Notes: generated by a model not told the origin, from the letters alone. A DNA stretch of 64,000 nt from Crassaminicella profunda (GCF_019884785.1 NZ_CP082326.1:2411355-2475354); one strand, 5' to 3'; shown: positions 37,440 through 46,602, counted from the stretch's first letter. Numbers and translations are program-made.

Positions 37440-38075
37440 TTATTCTATGCCATTTTCCACTGCATAAACTGCAAGCTGCAATCTATCTTTTATTTTTAAT
37501 TTTTCATAGATTCTACTCACCTTATTTTTGACCGTCCCTTCCGTATAGCCAAAAGCTTTCCCTATTTCTTTATTACTTTTTCCTGCAACAATCAATCGAA
37601 TCATGTCAATTTCTTCTAAAGATAATAAATCCGTATAAGTTTTCTTGCTATTGCTCATTTTCTTAAACTTATTTACCATAATTTTTTTAACACTCTTATG
37701 TACAACAGTAAGTCCATAGTTTACACATTTAATAGTTGTAATCAGCTCTTCACAATCAATATCCTTGACAATATATCCATCTGCTTCACTCAAAAACGAT
37801 TCTACTATATTTTCTGCATTATCAAAGGTAGTCAGTATAATCACCTTAATCTCTGGATATTTTTCTTTGATTATTTTAAGTGCTGAAATGCCATCCATTT
37901 GAGGCATTTCTATATCCATCAAAACAATATCTGGTTTGTTTTTTTCACAAGACGCTATCGCCTCTTTACCAGAACCCACCATATCTGCTACAATAATCTC
38001 TTCATCTGTGCTAATAATTTGTCCTAAAGATTTTCTTAGTAATACCTGATCATCTGCTATTATTATTTTAATCAT
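37440..38075 (-). CDS. NarL/FixJ-family response regulator
   Basis: A 211-residue regulator. The receiver domain has the acidic pair IIADDQ, the phosphoacceptor Asp54 in IVLMDIEMPQMDG, TTFDN and the Lys in YIVKDID. The output domain is a LuxR-type HTH (LIVAGKSNKEIGKAFGYTEG, then TVKNKVSRIYEKL). The start is the ATG at 38075, preceded by GGAGG at a good distance; the upstream ATG at 38087 would use that site as codons. It overlaps the upstream sensor gene by 8 bases, so translation is coupled. It is probably phosphorylated by the kinase at 35730-37430. Confidence 0.92.
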   Translation of the reverse strand: MIKIIIADDQVLLRKSLGQIISTDEEIIVADMVGSGKEAIASCEKNKPDIVLMDIEMPQMDGISALKIIKEKYPEIKVIILTTFDNAENIVESFLSEADGYIVKDIDCEELITTIKCVNYGLTVVHKSVKKIMVNKFKKMSNSKKTYTDLLSLEEIDMIRLIVAGKSNKEIGKAFGYTEGTVKNKVSRIYEKLKIKDRLQLAVYAVENGIE

Positions 38076-39432
38076 TTTGCCCTCCATAATAACTCATATA
38101 CGCTGAAACTGCCTGCCTTACATCAAACAAATCCTTTTTAGCCTCTTGAATTATTTTTTCTATATCTACTATAAAAGGATCATCATCACTATTCTCAATG
38201 AGATTTTCTATATTTTCTTTTAACTTTTCCATAGATTTTTCTCTAGTACTAGCAATTTCCTCAAGAAGTGCATTGATTTCCTTTTCCTTTTCAAGATCAT
38301 AAACAATTTTTGAATAATGAGAAAGCTCTCTATAGGTTTTTTCTGTCTCTATTTGCTGTTCTTTTAATTTGTCTAGCATTTTTATAAGAGCAGTTCTATC
38401 AATAAATGTTATTATTTTACCAACAACAGCTCCTTTATTTTTGATCTCTTTTTCATTATAAGATAAATATTTATTCGTTTGATCTATATACTCTATCAAT
38501 AGCTTATTGTAATCATTTCTTTTAATAACCTCTTTTGAAAAAATCTCTTCTATCTTTTCCTCATGAACAATTCCTATATCTTTAAAAATTTTACTTTCCT
38601 CTACTCTTTTATTTCTATACATAATTTTACCATTTGTATCAATAATGAATACATAATCAAGAACCAAATCTTTAACATTTGAAAAAATCGGTGTAGTAAC
38701 TCGATAAGGCATAAAATAATTACTCACTACACTTAAATTGATTGAAAGGAATAAATACATGATAAGTTCAGCAATATAAAAATCAAACTGATTGGTCACT
38801 ATAGATATACTATAAATAATTAGTGGTATCCCCCATAAAGAAATTTGAATAGTAGCAAAAAATCTATTATTGAATTTAAACCTTTTCATATCTCTATTAG
38901 GACTCAAGAAAAATAGGAAAGTATTGATGAAAAGTATGAGTAGTAAGCATACAATAATCATATGCTTATATACAAATCCAAATCTCATATAAAAAAAAGA
39001 ATAACTATTTATTATAAGTTTTTTATTCAAAGCACCTATTGTCAAACCCGCACACAATACAACATAAATCATATTCTTTAAAATTTTCATTAGTATTTTA
39101 TTATGCTTATAAAATTCCTTTAAGACATATTTTATCAAAAAATAAATTAACATATAATTAACTACTACAAATACTATACTAGAAACATATCTCATAACGT
39201 ATGCAGTACTCTGCGATACAATCACTTCTTCTATAAATCTTGTAATCATTGCAACTGCCAAACCTATATATACAAATATTATATTTTTTATTCCTTTATT
39301 TCCTGAACCTTTATATAAACATAGCATGATACTTATTACAACAAATATAATCAGCATAGTTAAAGCTATAATATTTAAAAATTGATGTGCTGTATAATAC
39401 CTGCCATCATTCATAAATTGCTCCTCCAACAA
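38068..39432 (-). CDS. Seven-helix PAS sensor without kinase domain
   Basis: A 454-residue protein with about eight hydrophobic helices (residues 15-250), a PAS-like domain (about 262-355; LDYVFIIDTNGKIMYRNKRV) and a coiled coil that ends at residue 454. The final segment (REKSMEKLKENIENLIEN, then DLFDVRQAVSAYM) resembles the second half of a HisKA_3 dimerisation helix pair (compare xLxEVRxxV), but the E-L-H-D phosphorylation site is absent and no ATPase domain follows. It may be a sensing or decoy subunit that dimerises with the kinase two genes downstream. The frame is intact, so this looks like an evolved form rather than a recent break. Confidence 0.8.
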   Translation of the reverse strand: MLEEQFMNDGRYYTAHQFLNIIALTMLIIFVVISIMLCLYKGSGNKGIKNIIFVYIGLAVAMITRFIEEVIVSQSTAYVMRYVSSIVFVVVNYMLIYFLIKYVLKEFYKHNKILMKILKNMIYVVLCAGLTIGALNKKLIINSYSFFYMRFGFVYKHMIIVCLLLILFINTFLFFLSPNRDMKRFKFNNRFFATIQISLWGIPLIIYSISIVTNQFDFYIAELIMYLFLSINLSVVSNYFMPYRVTTPIFSNVKDLVLDYVFIIDTNGKIMYRNKRVEESKIFKDIGIVHEEKIEEIFSKEVIKRNDYNKLLIEYIDQTNKYLSYNEKEIKNKGAVVGKIITFIDRTALIKMLDKLKEQQIETEKTYRELSHYSKIVYDLEKEKEINALLEEIASTREKSMEKLKENIENLIENSDDDPFIVDIEKIIQEAKKDLFDVRQAVSAYMSYYGGQND

Positions 39433-39594
39433 AATAAAACTTTGTATTTTCTTCTATTATACGATATTCTTAAATCATTTTAAAGTAACTGTACTAGTAG
39501 TTTCTATGCATATCCAATAGATTACTTTACAATACCATCAATCTCATAAAAAATTCTCATGTGGCAAATTTTAAACTTTATAATTTCCTCACAA

Positions 39595-39637
39595 ATAAAA
39601 ATAAGAGAACATACTAAAAAGTACGTCCTCTTATCAA
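39595..39637 (-). terminator. Terminator of surface-protein operon
   Basis: ATAAGAGGACGTACT and AGTATGTTCTCTTAT form a 15-base stem with loop TTTT and a T-run on the minus strand. Confidence 0.88.
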
Positions 39638-39656
39638 CCCTAAACTCTATTGTTTA

Positions 39657-42600
39657 TTATTCATTTAACATTTTTATTAGGTTATATAATATCTGAGCCA
39701 CCTCTGCTCTTGTTGATTTACCAGTAGGATTGATCTTTTTATCATATCCATGAATAATATCTCTCGATATTAAGTACTCTGCTCCTTTTACTGCATAATC
39801 CGATATAGTATCTTTATCAGTAAATGCACTTATACTCATACCTTTGTCTGATAAATCATCACTTTTTTCTGTTCGTACCAATGCTTTATGAAGGATAAAT
39901 AACATCTCTTCACGAGTAATTGATTCAGTTGGCTTAAACTCATTGCCATATATAGCTGGTAACAATCCTAACTTTTTTGAAGTAGCAACTGATTTTGTAT
40001 ACCACATATCATCCTTCACATCTACATAGCTTGTAGTAACATTACTCTCTAAGTCAAAATATGAAGTGATTAGTGTCACAAATTCTGCTCTTGTGATAGT
40101 CTTTTCTGGTGAAAATGTAGTTTTACTAGTTCCTTTAGTTATATTTCTTATTGCTAAAGCTTCAACAGCTTCTTTGCTCCAATGATTCATTACATCTTCA
40201 AAGCTTTTATCTACATACATAACACTATATTTACTCAAATGCTTCGTTGTAAATTTAATGGTTTCACCATCAAAGAAACTATCTTTTAAAATCTCTACAT
40301 TCCCCTTATCATCAATGTAAACTGCAACCAATTTGTAATGATCATTATTTTCTTTTTTAACCTTAAATTTTATCTTAATATTCGTATCAGATGACCAATC
40401 TACTTTCTTATCATCAATCTTTAGGGTTATATCATAGATTGGATGATCTCCTATCTGTTTTTTAGCTTCCTTTGATAGTTTTGATCCTTCTAAATTTTGG
40501 GGCTTTATTTCAAGGGCTACATTTCTTTTATGATTTTTAAACATCTCCCCATTAAGCGTTACATTTACATCATCCGTTTTAGCTGTGAAATCTACCTTTT
40601 TACCTATAAAATTATCTGAAAGCTCAATTTGGGCTTTACCGTTCTTATCTGTCTTTACTTCATATATAACTTCCTTTGTTCCTTCATCATTCTTCAGAAC
40701 TTTATCAATAGCTTTTTCAAGTGAAGATTTGCTACTTTCACTTGATGACGAGCCGCCACCACCAGAGCCACCACTTCCTGAACTACTACTTCCTGATCCT
40801 GAGTTACCACTTGACGATTGTTTATTGGTTGTTACAGTTAATGGATCACTCGCCAAAGATGCAAGAGACGCTTCTGTTTCTTTTACTCTTTGGATAAATG
40901 TGTAATTTGTTGAAGGGCTAAGGTGGGTGAAAACATTGCTATCTTGCCATGTATTACCCTTATCTATAGAATATTCATTTCCCACTTTAGTAATTAACGT
41001 AATACTATTATGAGTTTTACTACTAAGGGTAGGTACACTTGGCGTAGCTGGAGTAGACTTTACTACTACAAAATTAAATGTATCAGTAACGCTGCCACCC
41101 TTACCATCATTTGCTGTTATTGTTACGCTCACCGTTCCTTCAGTAGTAGGAGTCCCACTAAAACTTCTTGTATCACTATCAAAAGTTATTCCTGCTGGTG
41201 TAGTATTGACTGTATAAGTTAATGGATTTCCATCACTATCTGTAAAAGTATTCTCTGGAAATTGATAGCTATACAGCTCACCCATATTCGCCTTTTGATC
41301 AGGAATCTCATTCGCTACTATTGGCGCTGTATTAGTAGGTGTAGCTGATAAATCTACAAAATCAATTAAATCAGTAGCATCATTCGCATTACTATCTTTA
41401 TCTGCATAAGTCTGTGCAGTAGAATTAGCGTAGCCATGTATAGCTAAATCCACATGACAGCTTTCTATAGCATTGTCATGAAAAGTCATAGATTCATTTA
41501 GTACAGTAATTTTTTTAAGCTTTGTCATATTTCTAAAAGTACTTTTCCCAATATTTTCTACGCTCCTTGGAAGTGATATTTCTTCTATATTTTCACAACC
41601 GTTAAAAGCAAAATCACCTATAGTTTTTAATCCATCCGGTAGTGTAATACTTGTTAAACCCTTACAATTTGCAAAGGCCTCTTCTTCTATACTTATAACA
41701 CTACTTGGAATAACAATATCACTAAGTTTTTCACAATTTATAAATAACGTTTCCCTAATTGTTGTTAGATTGCTTGGTAATTTTACATTGGATAGTTCTG
41801 GACAATATCTAAATATTTGTTTTCCTATAGTCGTATCATCCCCCATAAATATAACCTGAGATAGATGATCACAATGGTTAAAGACATAATCTCCCATAGT
41901 CATGACATTATCTGGTATTGTAACGGTAGTTAAATTATTACAATCACCAAAGGCATAATTTCCCATTGTAGTAACCTTTGTAAGGAGTGAATTAATATTA
42001 TTAAAACCTGTTTTAGAAAAGGCATTTGATCCTATTTCTGTAACATTTCCTTCAAATGTTAATGTATCAAGGGAAGTACAATTATAAAATACATTATATC
42101 CTATTGTGGTTACACCTGATGGGATACTGATATTATTAATTTTTGAACAATCCTTGAACGCTCCTGCTTCAATACTAGCTAAATTGTTGGGTAAATCCAC
42201 AGCTGGTAAAGAACTACATCTTAAAAAAGCATGTGCTTTAATAGTAGTTATATGATCATTTAATTTGACACTTTCTAATTTCTTGCAATCTTTAAATATT
42301 TTTTCTTCTATAGTATTCAGTCCAGAAGGAAGGGAAATATCAGCTGTTTTTAAATTATCACAGCTTTCAAATGCTCCTTCCCCAAGAGTAGTCACAATCC
42401 TTGAAAGTGTAAAATTAACCAGATTGTCACAATCCTTAAAAGCAGATTCTTTTATTGTGTGAATAGTAGCTCCATTATTAAATATTATGGACGTGATACC
42501 ATCACAATTTCTAAAAGCACTTAGTCCAATAGATTTTACGGATGAAGTAATGCTTAAACCACTACTTCCAAGGGATGAACAATCTTTAAAGGCTTCACTT

Positions 42601-43367
42601 TCAATAATTTCAACCTTATTAAAATTTACATTATCAAGGAACGTACACCCTTCGAAAGCATTTATCCATATATATTTTATATTATCTGGAAAAGAGATAC
42701 TATTTAGGCTCGTGCAATTCCTAAACATACTATCGGTAATAGTATCTATAGAGTTATTATTAGGTAATGTAATATTTTTGAGGTTTTTGCAATTATAAAA
42801 GATATCTTTTTCTATTCTATTAATCGTATTCGGTAATGATACATTATCAAGTTGATCACATCCTAAAAAAGCAGCTTCTCTTATGACCTTTAATCCATGT
42901 TTCACACCATCAATCTCTACTTCATTAGGAAAATTAATATTCCTTAAATGATCACAATCACTAAAAGCACCTTCATCTATATAGCTAAGACCCTTGTATT
43001 TTCCACCATCATTTATACCATTTTCTATATTTACAGTTACAAGGCCATCGCAGCTTTGAAAAGCATCTTCACCAATTCTTGCCACTGAATTAGGTATTGT
43101 AATTGAAGTGATATTATCTTTATTGTCCGTTCCAAAAGATTTAAAAGCCTCATCTCCAATATATTTTACAGGTTTTCCGTAAACCACTTCAGGTATGGTT
43201 AAATTTCCACCGGTGCCCGTATAACCTGTTATCTTTACACAATCACCATTAAGCTCTGATATCACTTCATACTCTAATCCTCCTGTAGTTGTTTTTATTC
43301 CATAGGTAGTAATTGTCAATCCTAACATACATATAAATATGGTTATTAAAAAATATATTTTCTTCAT
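39657..43367 (-). CDS. BspA-type leucine-rich-repeat surface protein with three SLH domains
   Basis: A 1236-residue secreted protein. Signal peptide about 1-23. Residues about 50-690 hold over twenty LRR_5 (BspA/TpLRR) repeats of about 23 residues, each with F-x-x-C-x-x-L and IxIP-type strands. Next come a cadherin-like dystroglycan (He_PIG) domain (about 705-795; SFSGTPTTEGTVSVTITAND), a fibronectin-III-like segment, a Ser/Gly linker (about 880-915), a mixed domain, and three SLH domains (about 1065-1236) that bind secondary wall polymer. TRAEF, TREEM and TRAEV mark the three SLH units. BspA repeats usually bind host or matrix proteins or other cells. It is last in a tight operon, 9 bases after the RCC1 gene. 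Confidence 0.93.
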   Translation of the reverse strand: MKKIYFLITIFICMLGLTITTYGIKTTTGGLEYEVISELNGDCVKITGYTGTGGNLTIPEVVYGKPVKYIGDEAFKSFGTDNKDNITSITIPNSVARIGEDAFQSCDGLVTVNIENGINDGGKYKGLSYIDEGAFSDCDHLRNINFPNEVEIDGVKHGLKVIREAAFLGCDQLDNVSLPNTINRIEKDIFYNCKNLKNITLPNNNSIDTITDSMFRNCTSLNSISFPDNIKYIWINAFEGCTFLDNVNFNKVEIIESEAFKDCSSLGSSGLSITSSVKSIGLSAFRNCDGITSIIFNNGATIHTIKESAFKDCDNLVNFTLSRIVTTLGEGAFESCDNLKTADISLPSGLNTIEEKIFKDCKKLESVKLNDHITTIKAHAFLRCSSLPAVDLPNNLASIEAGAFKDCSKINNISIPSGVTTIGYNVFYNCTSLDTLTFEGNVTEIGSNAFSKTGFNNINSLLTKVTTMGNYAFGDCNNLTTVTIPDNVMTMGDYVFNHCDHLSQVIFMGDDTTIGKQIFRYCPELSNVKLPSNLTTIRETLFINCEKLSDIVIPSSVISIEEEAFANCKGLTSITLPDGLKTIGDFAFNGCENIEEISLPRSVENIGKSTFRNMTKLKKITVLNESMTFHDNAIESCHVDLAIHGYANSTAQTYADKDSNANDATDLIDFVDLSATPTNTAPIVANEIPDQKANMGELYSYQFPENTFTDSDGNPLTYTVNTTPAGITFDSDTRSFSGTPTTEGTVSVTITANDGKGGSVTDTFNFVVVKSTPATPSVPTLSSKTHNSITLITKVGNEYSIDKGNTWQDSNVFTHLSPSTNYTFIQRVKETEASLASLASDPLTVTTNKQSSSGNSGSGSSSSGSGGSGGGGSSSSESSKSSLEKAIDKVLKNDEGTKEVIYEVKTDKNGKAQIELSDNFIGKKVDFTAKTDDVNVTLNGEMFKNHKRNVALEIKPQNLEGSKLSKEAKKQIGDHPIYDITLKIDDKKVDWSSDTNIKIKFKVKKENNDHYKLVAVYIDDKGNVEILKDSFFDGETIKFTTKHLSKYSVMYVDKSFEDVMNHWSKEAVEALAIRNITKGTSKTTFSPEKTITRAEFVTLITSYFDLESNVTTSYVDVKDDMWYTKSVATSKKLGLLPAIYGNEFKPTESITREEMLFILHKALVRTEKSDDLSDKGMSISAFTDKDTISDYAVKGAEYLISRDIIHGYDKKINPTGKSTRAEVAQILYNLIKMLNE

Positions 43368-43376
43368 ATCTTCCTC

Positions 43377-45161
43377 CTAATTTAATTCTCCAGCACTTTC
43401 AGGAATGTGGAATAGACTATCATCAATAGGTGTATGATCATCAATTTCTTCTGTCCACCAATCTATTGTTTCCGTTACTTTGCCATCCTCATCCATCCAT
43501 TCCTCATGTAAGGTATTTGGTATACAATACATAAGAGAATACCACAGCTTAGCTTTTACTCCATTTTTTGATGATGTTTCTATGAAAAACTCATTATCTT
43601 TTATTTCTGCATGGAAATACTCATTATCTGTATCTATTTCTAATCCATCTAAATAAGCTAAATCTAATCTTCTTATAGGAAGATAATTTCCTTCTAAATA
43701 TTCAGCATACATGGGCACATCTGTAAGATAGGTATAAGTTGCATTTTCTTTTTCATTATAGATTGACGTACTACGCCCATTAATTCCCCAGTTTGTTTCT
43801 ATTCTCACATTTTTTCCTTTGAAATAAACTGTATAGTCTAAATCCTTTTCGTATTCTTCTGTCTTGGTTTTACCTTTTATTTTTACAGTGAGTTCATCCT
43901 TCGCTGGCACGATTTCACTGATTCTTTTCTTTATTTCTTTAAAATCAGTATAATCCGTTTTAGGATGATCCATAGTAGGAGACTCTGGTTTTATTTTTTC
44001 TGTACTAACTTCATCTTTACCATCATCTTCAACTTCTTTAGTCTCTAAGTTTATTTGTGCATCTTGAATATTATCAAGAATTTTCGTAAGAGGAGTATAC
44101 CAAGTTTCATCTGAATTATAACCTAATCCATATCTATAGTTTCCTCCCATAGTCCACAATGTATTGTCAGTTTTTATTACTGCTGCATGTCTTTCTCCAA
44201 TTGAAACATTTACTACATTGTCTTCATATTTATAAGGTACTTTTTTATTAACACTTGCTCCTGTATAGCTATATCCCCATCCCCATAGAGTATTATCTGT
44301 TTTTACAATAAATGCATTATCTCCATCTATTGCACATGTTTTCACATGATCCATTATTTTTTGTGGTAAATCTGCGCTTTTCATCCAACCATTTTCTGTG
44401 TAAATACCACTTTTTCCCCATCCATAAAGACTATTATCAAGACGTACAGCTAATACATTTCTATCACTTGAAGTTACAAAACTAACATTATCAAGAATTT
44501 TAGTCATAGAAAGCTCAGCATTTGTATTTGTATCTCCTTTGTCAGTGCCATTACCAAGCTGTGCATGAGAATTATCTCCCCATCCCCATAAACTATTATC
44601 TTGTTTTATTACAAATACAGTATCTTTTCCTGCATGCACTGATTTTACATCATCTAGTATTTTTACAAAACCCTCACTTCCATCGGCTTGGGTATTTGTT
44701 CCATCACCAATATACATTGCTCCACATAACCAAAGGGAATGATCATTTTTAACTACCATAATATAATCTTTCCCATTGGCTGCTATCTTTACATCCTCCA
44801 TTATTTTTACTGGAGTTAAGAATTTAGGGTCTTGTTTTTCACCAGTAGGGTATCCATCAAAACACCCCCACCCCCATAATGTATCATCATTCTTAACAGC
44901 TACACCAGAAAAACTATTAGCAGATACACTTTTAGCATTATCTAATATTTTCACTGGAGTTACTTGTGGTTTTCTATATCCATTACCACTACCATTGTAC
45001 ATATTTCCCCAGCCCCAAAGGGAACCATCATCTTTTATAACATAGGTACTTCCATGTCCTGCCGATAGTAAATCTCCACTTTCCCCTTCAGTAAAACCAA
45101 TTATACTCATACTTATAATCAATATAAAACTCAATATAAAAATTGAACTCGTTTTTTTCAT
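43377..45161 (-). CDS. Secreted RCC1-repeat beta-propeller protein with probable LolA-like domain
   Basis: A 594-residue protein with a signal peptide (about 1-25). Residues about 28-380 contain about seven RCC1-like blades with the pattern V-x-x-D-x-x-L-W-x-W-G (DDGSLWGWGNMYNGSG, DNSLWGWGDNSHAQLGNG, DNTLWTMGGNYRYGLG). A charged linker (about 385-415) leads to a C-terminal beta-sandwich-like region (about 415-594) whose strands and ending (WYSLMYCIPNTLHEEW, then IDDSLFHIP) resemble LolA-fold lipoprotein domains, as judged by eye. No anchor is seen, so it may be free or bound to its SLH-anchored neighbour. It lies 32 bases after the lipoprotein gene in the same operon. Confidence 0.85.
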   Translation of the reverse strand: MKKTSSIFILSFILIISMSIIGFTEGESGDLLSAGHGSTYVIKDDGSLWGWGNMYNGSGNGYRKPQVTPVKILDNAKSVSANSFSGVAVKNDDTLWGWGCFDGYPTGEKQDPKFLTPVKIMEDVKIAANGKDYIMVVKNDHSLWLCGAMYIGDGTNTQADGSEGFVKILDDVKSVHAGKDTVFVIKQDNSLWGWGDNSHAQLGNGTDKGDTNTNAELSMTKILDNVSFVTSSDRNVLAVRLDNSLYGWGKSGIYTENGWMKSADLPQKIMDHVKTCAIDGDNAFIVKTDNTLWGWGYSYTGASVNKKVPYKYEDNVVNVSIGERHAAVIKTDNTLWTMGGNYRYGLGYNSDETWYTPLTKILDNIQDAQINLETKEVEDDGKDEVSTEKIKPESPTMDHPKTDYTDFKEIKKRISEIVPAKDELTVKIKGKTKTEEYEKDLDYTVYFKGKNVRIETNWGINGRSTSIYNEKENATYTYLTDVPMYAEYLEGNYLPIRRLDLAYLDGLEIDTDNEYFHAEIKDNEFFIETSSKNGVKAKLWYSLMYCIPNTLHEEWMDEDGKVTETIDWWTEEIDDHTPIDDSLFHIPESAGELN

Positions 45162-45193
45162 AATACCCTCCCTATATAGTCTTAAAATATTTC

Positions 45194-46045
45194 TTATTCA
45201 AAATAGCCATATTCAACCTTTGTTATTTCATCCCCATCTTCATTATCTATTACTACACCTACATCTTTACCATTTATTGTTCCTGTAATAGATGCACCCT
45301 CAACCCCTGGATAAGTGACAATAGTATAATTAGGTGTTCCTTCTAACATATCTTTAAAATAAGCAACAATATCATCACACTTAGCAAGGGATGTATATGC
45401 TACTTCATAGACTCCCTCTTCACTGTTTTCCTTTGAAACTTCAGATACTTCATATTTACCAAGCTCTTTTATATCACCTGTAACCACCTTATCACCACTA
45501 TTGCCCTGCATAGCTTGCATTTGGTTCATAATTTCCTTACCTTGATTTTGAAAAGCTTCCATGTCTATATTCTCGAGTTCTTTTGCAGCATTATTCATGC
45601 CTGCCATTGTTTCTTTTTGTTCATCTGTAAGCTTAGACGCATTAGCTTTTTCATACTCATAGTATTCTTTTATAGTAATCTCCATATAATCAGCAGCTAC
45701 TGCAAATTCATCAAAAGGTGTTTTCCCATCTTTTTTTAACATCTCAATATATTCTTCTTTTGTAGAACCATACTTTTCAGCAGTCATAATCGTTAATTCG
45801 TCAATCGTTTTTTCCATTTCATTAACGGATATCCCTTCCTTATCTGCTCTAGCTTCTAATCCACTATTTGTATTATTGGTACTTGTATTTTCTATATCAT
45901 TATTACTTTGTTCAGTTTCTGCATTTTCAGCAGGTGGATTAATTGCTTCATCCATTTTTTCACTTGCATTCCCACAGCCTACTAAGACTAAACTTACCAT
46001 CAAAACATATATCATAACTAAAAATACTTTATTCCTTATTTTCAT
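45194..46045 (-). CDS. Lipoprotein of unknown function
   Basis: A 283-residue lipoprotein: lipobox SLVLVGCGN with the lipidated Cys near residue 24, then an acidic, Asn/Ser-rich spacer, a helical charged region (about 60-190, many Glu, Lys and Met) and a C-terminal alpha/beta domain (about 195-283) ending GDEITKVEYGYFE. The last part (YEVAYTSLAKCDDIVAYFKD, then GVVIDNEDGD) looks like a small sensor-like or adhesion fold, unnamed. GGGAGG lies about 8 bases before the ATG. It sits between a small membrane protein and the RCC1 protein, so it may be the membrane-linked part of the surface assembly. Confidence 0.8.
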   Translation of the reverse strand: MKIRNKVFLVMIYVLMVSLVLVGCGNASEKMDEAINPPAENAETEQSNNDIENTSTNNTNSGLEARADKEGISVNEMEKTIDELTIMTAEKYGSTKEEYIEMLKKDGKTPFDEFAVAADYMEITIKEYYEYEKANASKLTDEQKETMAGMNNAAKELENIDMEAFQNQGKEIMNQMQAMQGNSGDKVVTGDIKELGKYEVSEVSKENSEEGVYEVAYTSLAKCDDIVAYFKDMLEGTPNYTIVTYPGVEGASITGTINGKDVGVVIDNEDGDEITKVEYGYFE

Positions 46046-46072
46046 AACTAATAACCTCCCTATACAATTTCC

Positions 46073-46369
46073 TTATTTAATTAATCTATATTTTCCTATG
46101 ATTGGAATTTCCTTCATTCTTTCGTTATAGGCATTCACCATACCCATGATTGCTAATACAAGACAGAAAATCTCACCAATAGGAAGTATAATAAACCAAC
46201 CAATAACGGGTACAAAAGAACCTATAATACTGATTGCAACTGCAAATATAAAAAGATTTATTCCTTGATTCGTATGAAATTTATATTCCTCATTGTTTCC
46301 GTCAACTACCATAGGTATAAAAAATATTATATACGCTAGAACGCATATCCATTTATTAGTATCTTTCAC
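46073..46369 (-). CDS. DUF4870-like small membrane protein
   Basis: A 98-residue protein with three hydrophobic helices (about 7-23, 37-57, 60-82). WICVLAYIIFFIPMVVDG, then HTNQGINLFIF and an amphipathic end match the DUF4870/Tic20-like pattern, in which a Q-G or N-Q-G motif precedes helix 2. Function is unknown. It uses a GTG start: the stop codon of the 33-codon gene upstream overlaps it (GTGA), and GGGAGGG inside that upstream gene is its ribosome site, 8 bases away. Translation of the two is therefore coupled. Confidence 0.78.
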   Translation of the reverse strand: MKDTNKWICVLAYIIFFIPMVVDGNNEEYKFHTNQGINLFIFAVAISIIGSFVPVIGWFIILPIGEIFCLVLAIMGMVNAYNERMKEIPIIGKYRLIK

Positions 46370-46467
46370 TTCTTAATCCCTCCCGAATAAATCAGCAATT
46401 CCCACTCAATTTCCGCAAACTTCATATCATCATAAAATCTAAAATCCATCTCGTGTGCTTTTTTCAT
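46366..46467 (-). CDS. 33-residue small protein, first gene of surface operon
   Basis: A 33-codon ORF (starts MKKAHEMDFRFYDD, continues MKFAEIEWELLIYSGGIKK) behind AAGGAGG at 8 bases, one of the strongest ribosome sites in the window. Its TGA overlaps the GTG of the next gene, and its last codons contain that gene's ribosome site. The peptide is amphipathic, acidic and aromatic, with no membrane helix. It may be functional or serve mainly as a translational leader. No family is recognised. Confidence 0.6.
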   Translation of the reverse strand: MKKAHEMDFRFYDDMKFAEIEWELLIYSGGIKK

Positions 46468-46542
46468 ATTCAAAACCTCCTTATAATTTGTTACTTTTAT
46501 CCTATTAAAATCAGGAGTTATTTTCCATATATGGAGAGTCAC

Positions 46543-46602
46543 TGACTTATATACTCAAGTCATTCATTTAATCAAAAAAATGACTTGCGTCATTAAATGA
46601 AT
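46543..46602. repeat. Overlapping inverted repeats upstream of surface operon
   Basis: TGACTT (46543) and AAGTCA (46557) form one inverted pair. AAGTCATT (46557-46564) and AATGACTT (46579-46586) form a second. ATTCATTTAAT (46562-46572) and ATTAAATGAAT (46592-46602) form a third, with 11-base perfect arms. The second and third cannot form together, since their arms share bases and one arm lies in the other's loop. Confidence 0.6.

Noticed and set aside
36921-39432. Frameshift splitting one kinase into the 454-residue sensor and a second gene
   Set aside because: The following gene is a complete response regulator with its own ribosome site, and no ATPase domain is present in any frame between them.
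40585-42800. Long open frames antisense to the LRR-SLH gene
   Set aside because: They have no ribosome sites, their protein composition is unlike real proteins, and the opposite strand carries a clear multi-domain gene.
41500-43100. Periodic similarity in the surface-protein gene as DNA tandem repeats
   Set aside because: The periodicity of about 69 bases follows from the LRR_5 protein repeats; the DNA copies differ too much to be recent tandem duplications.
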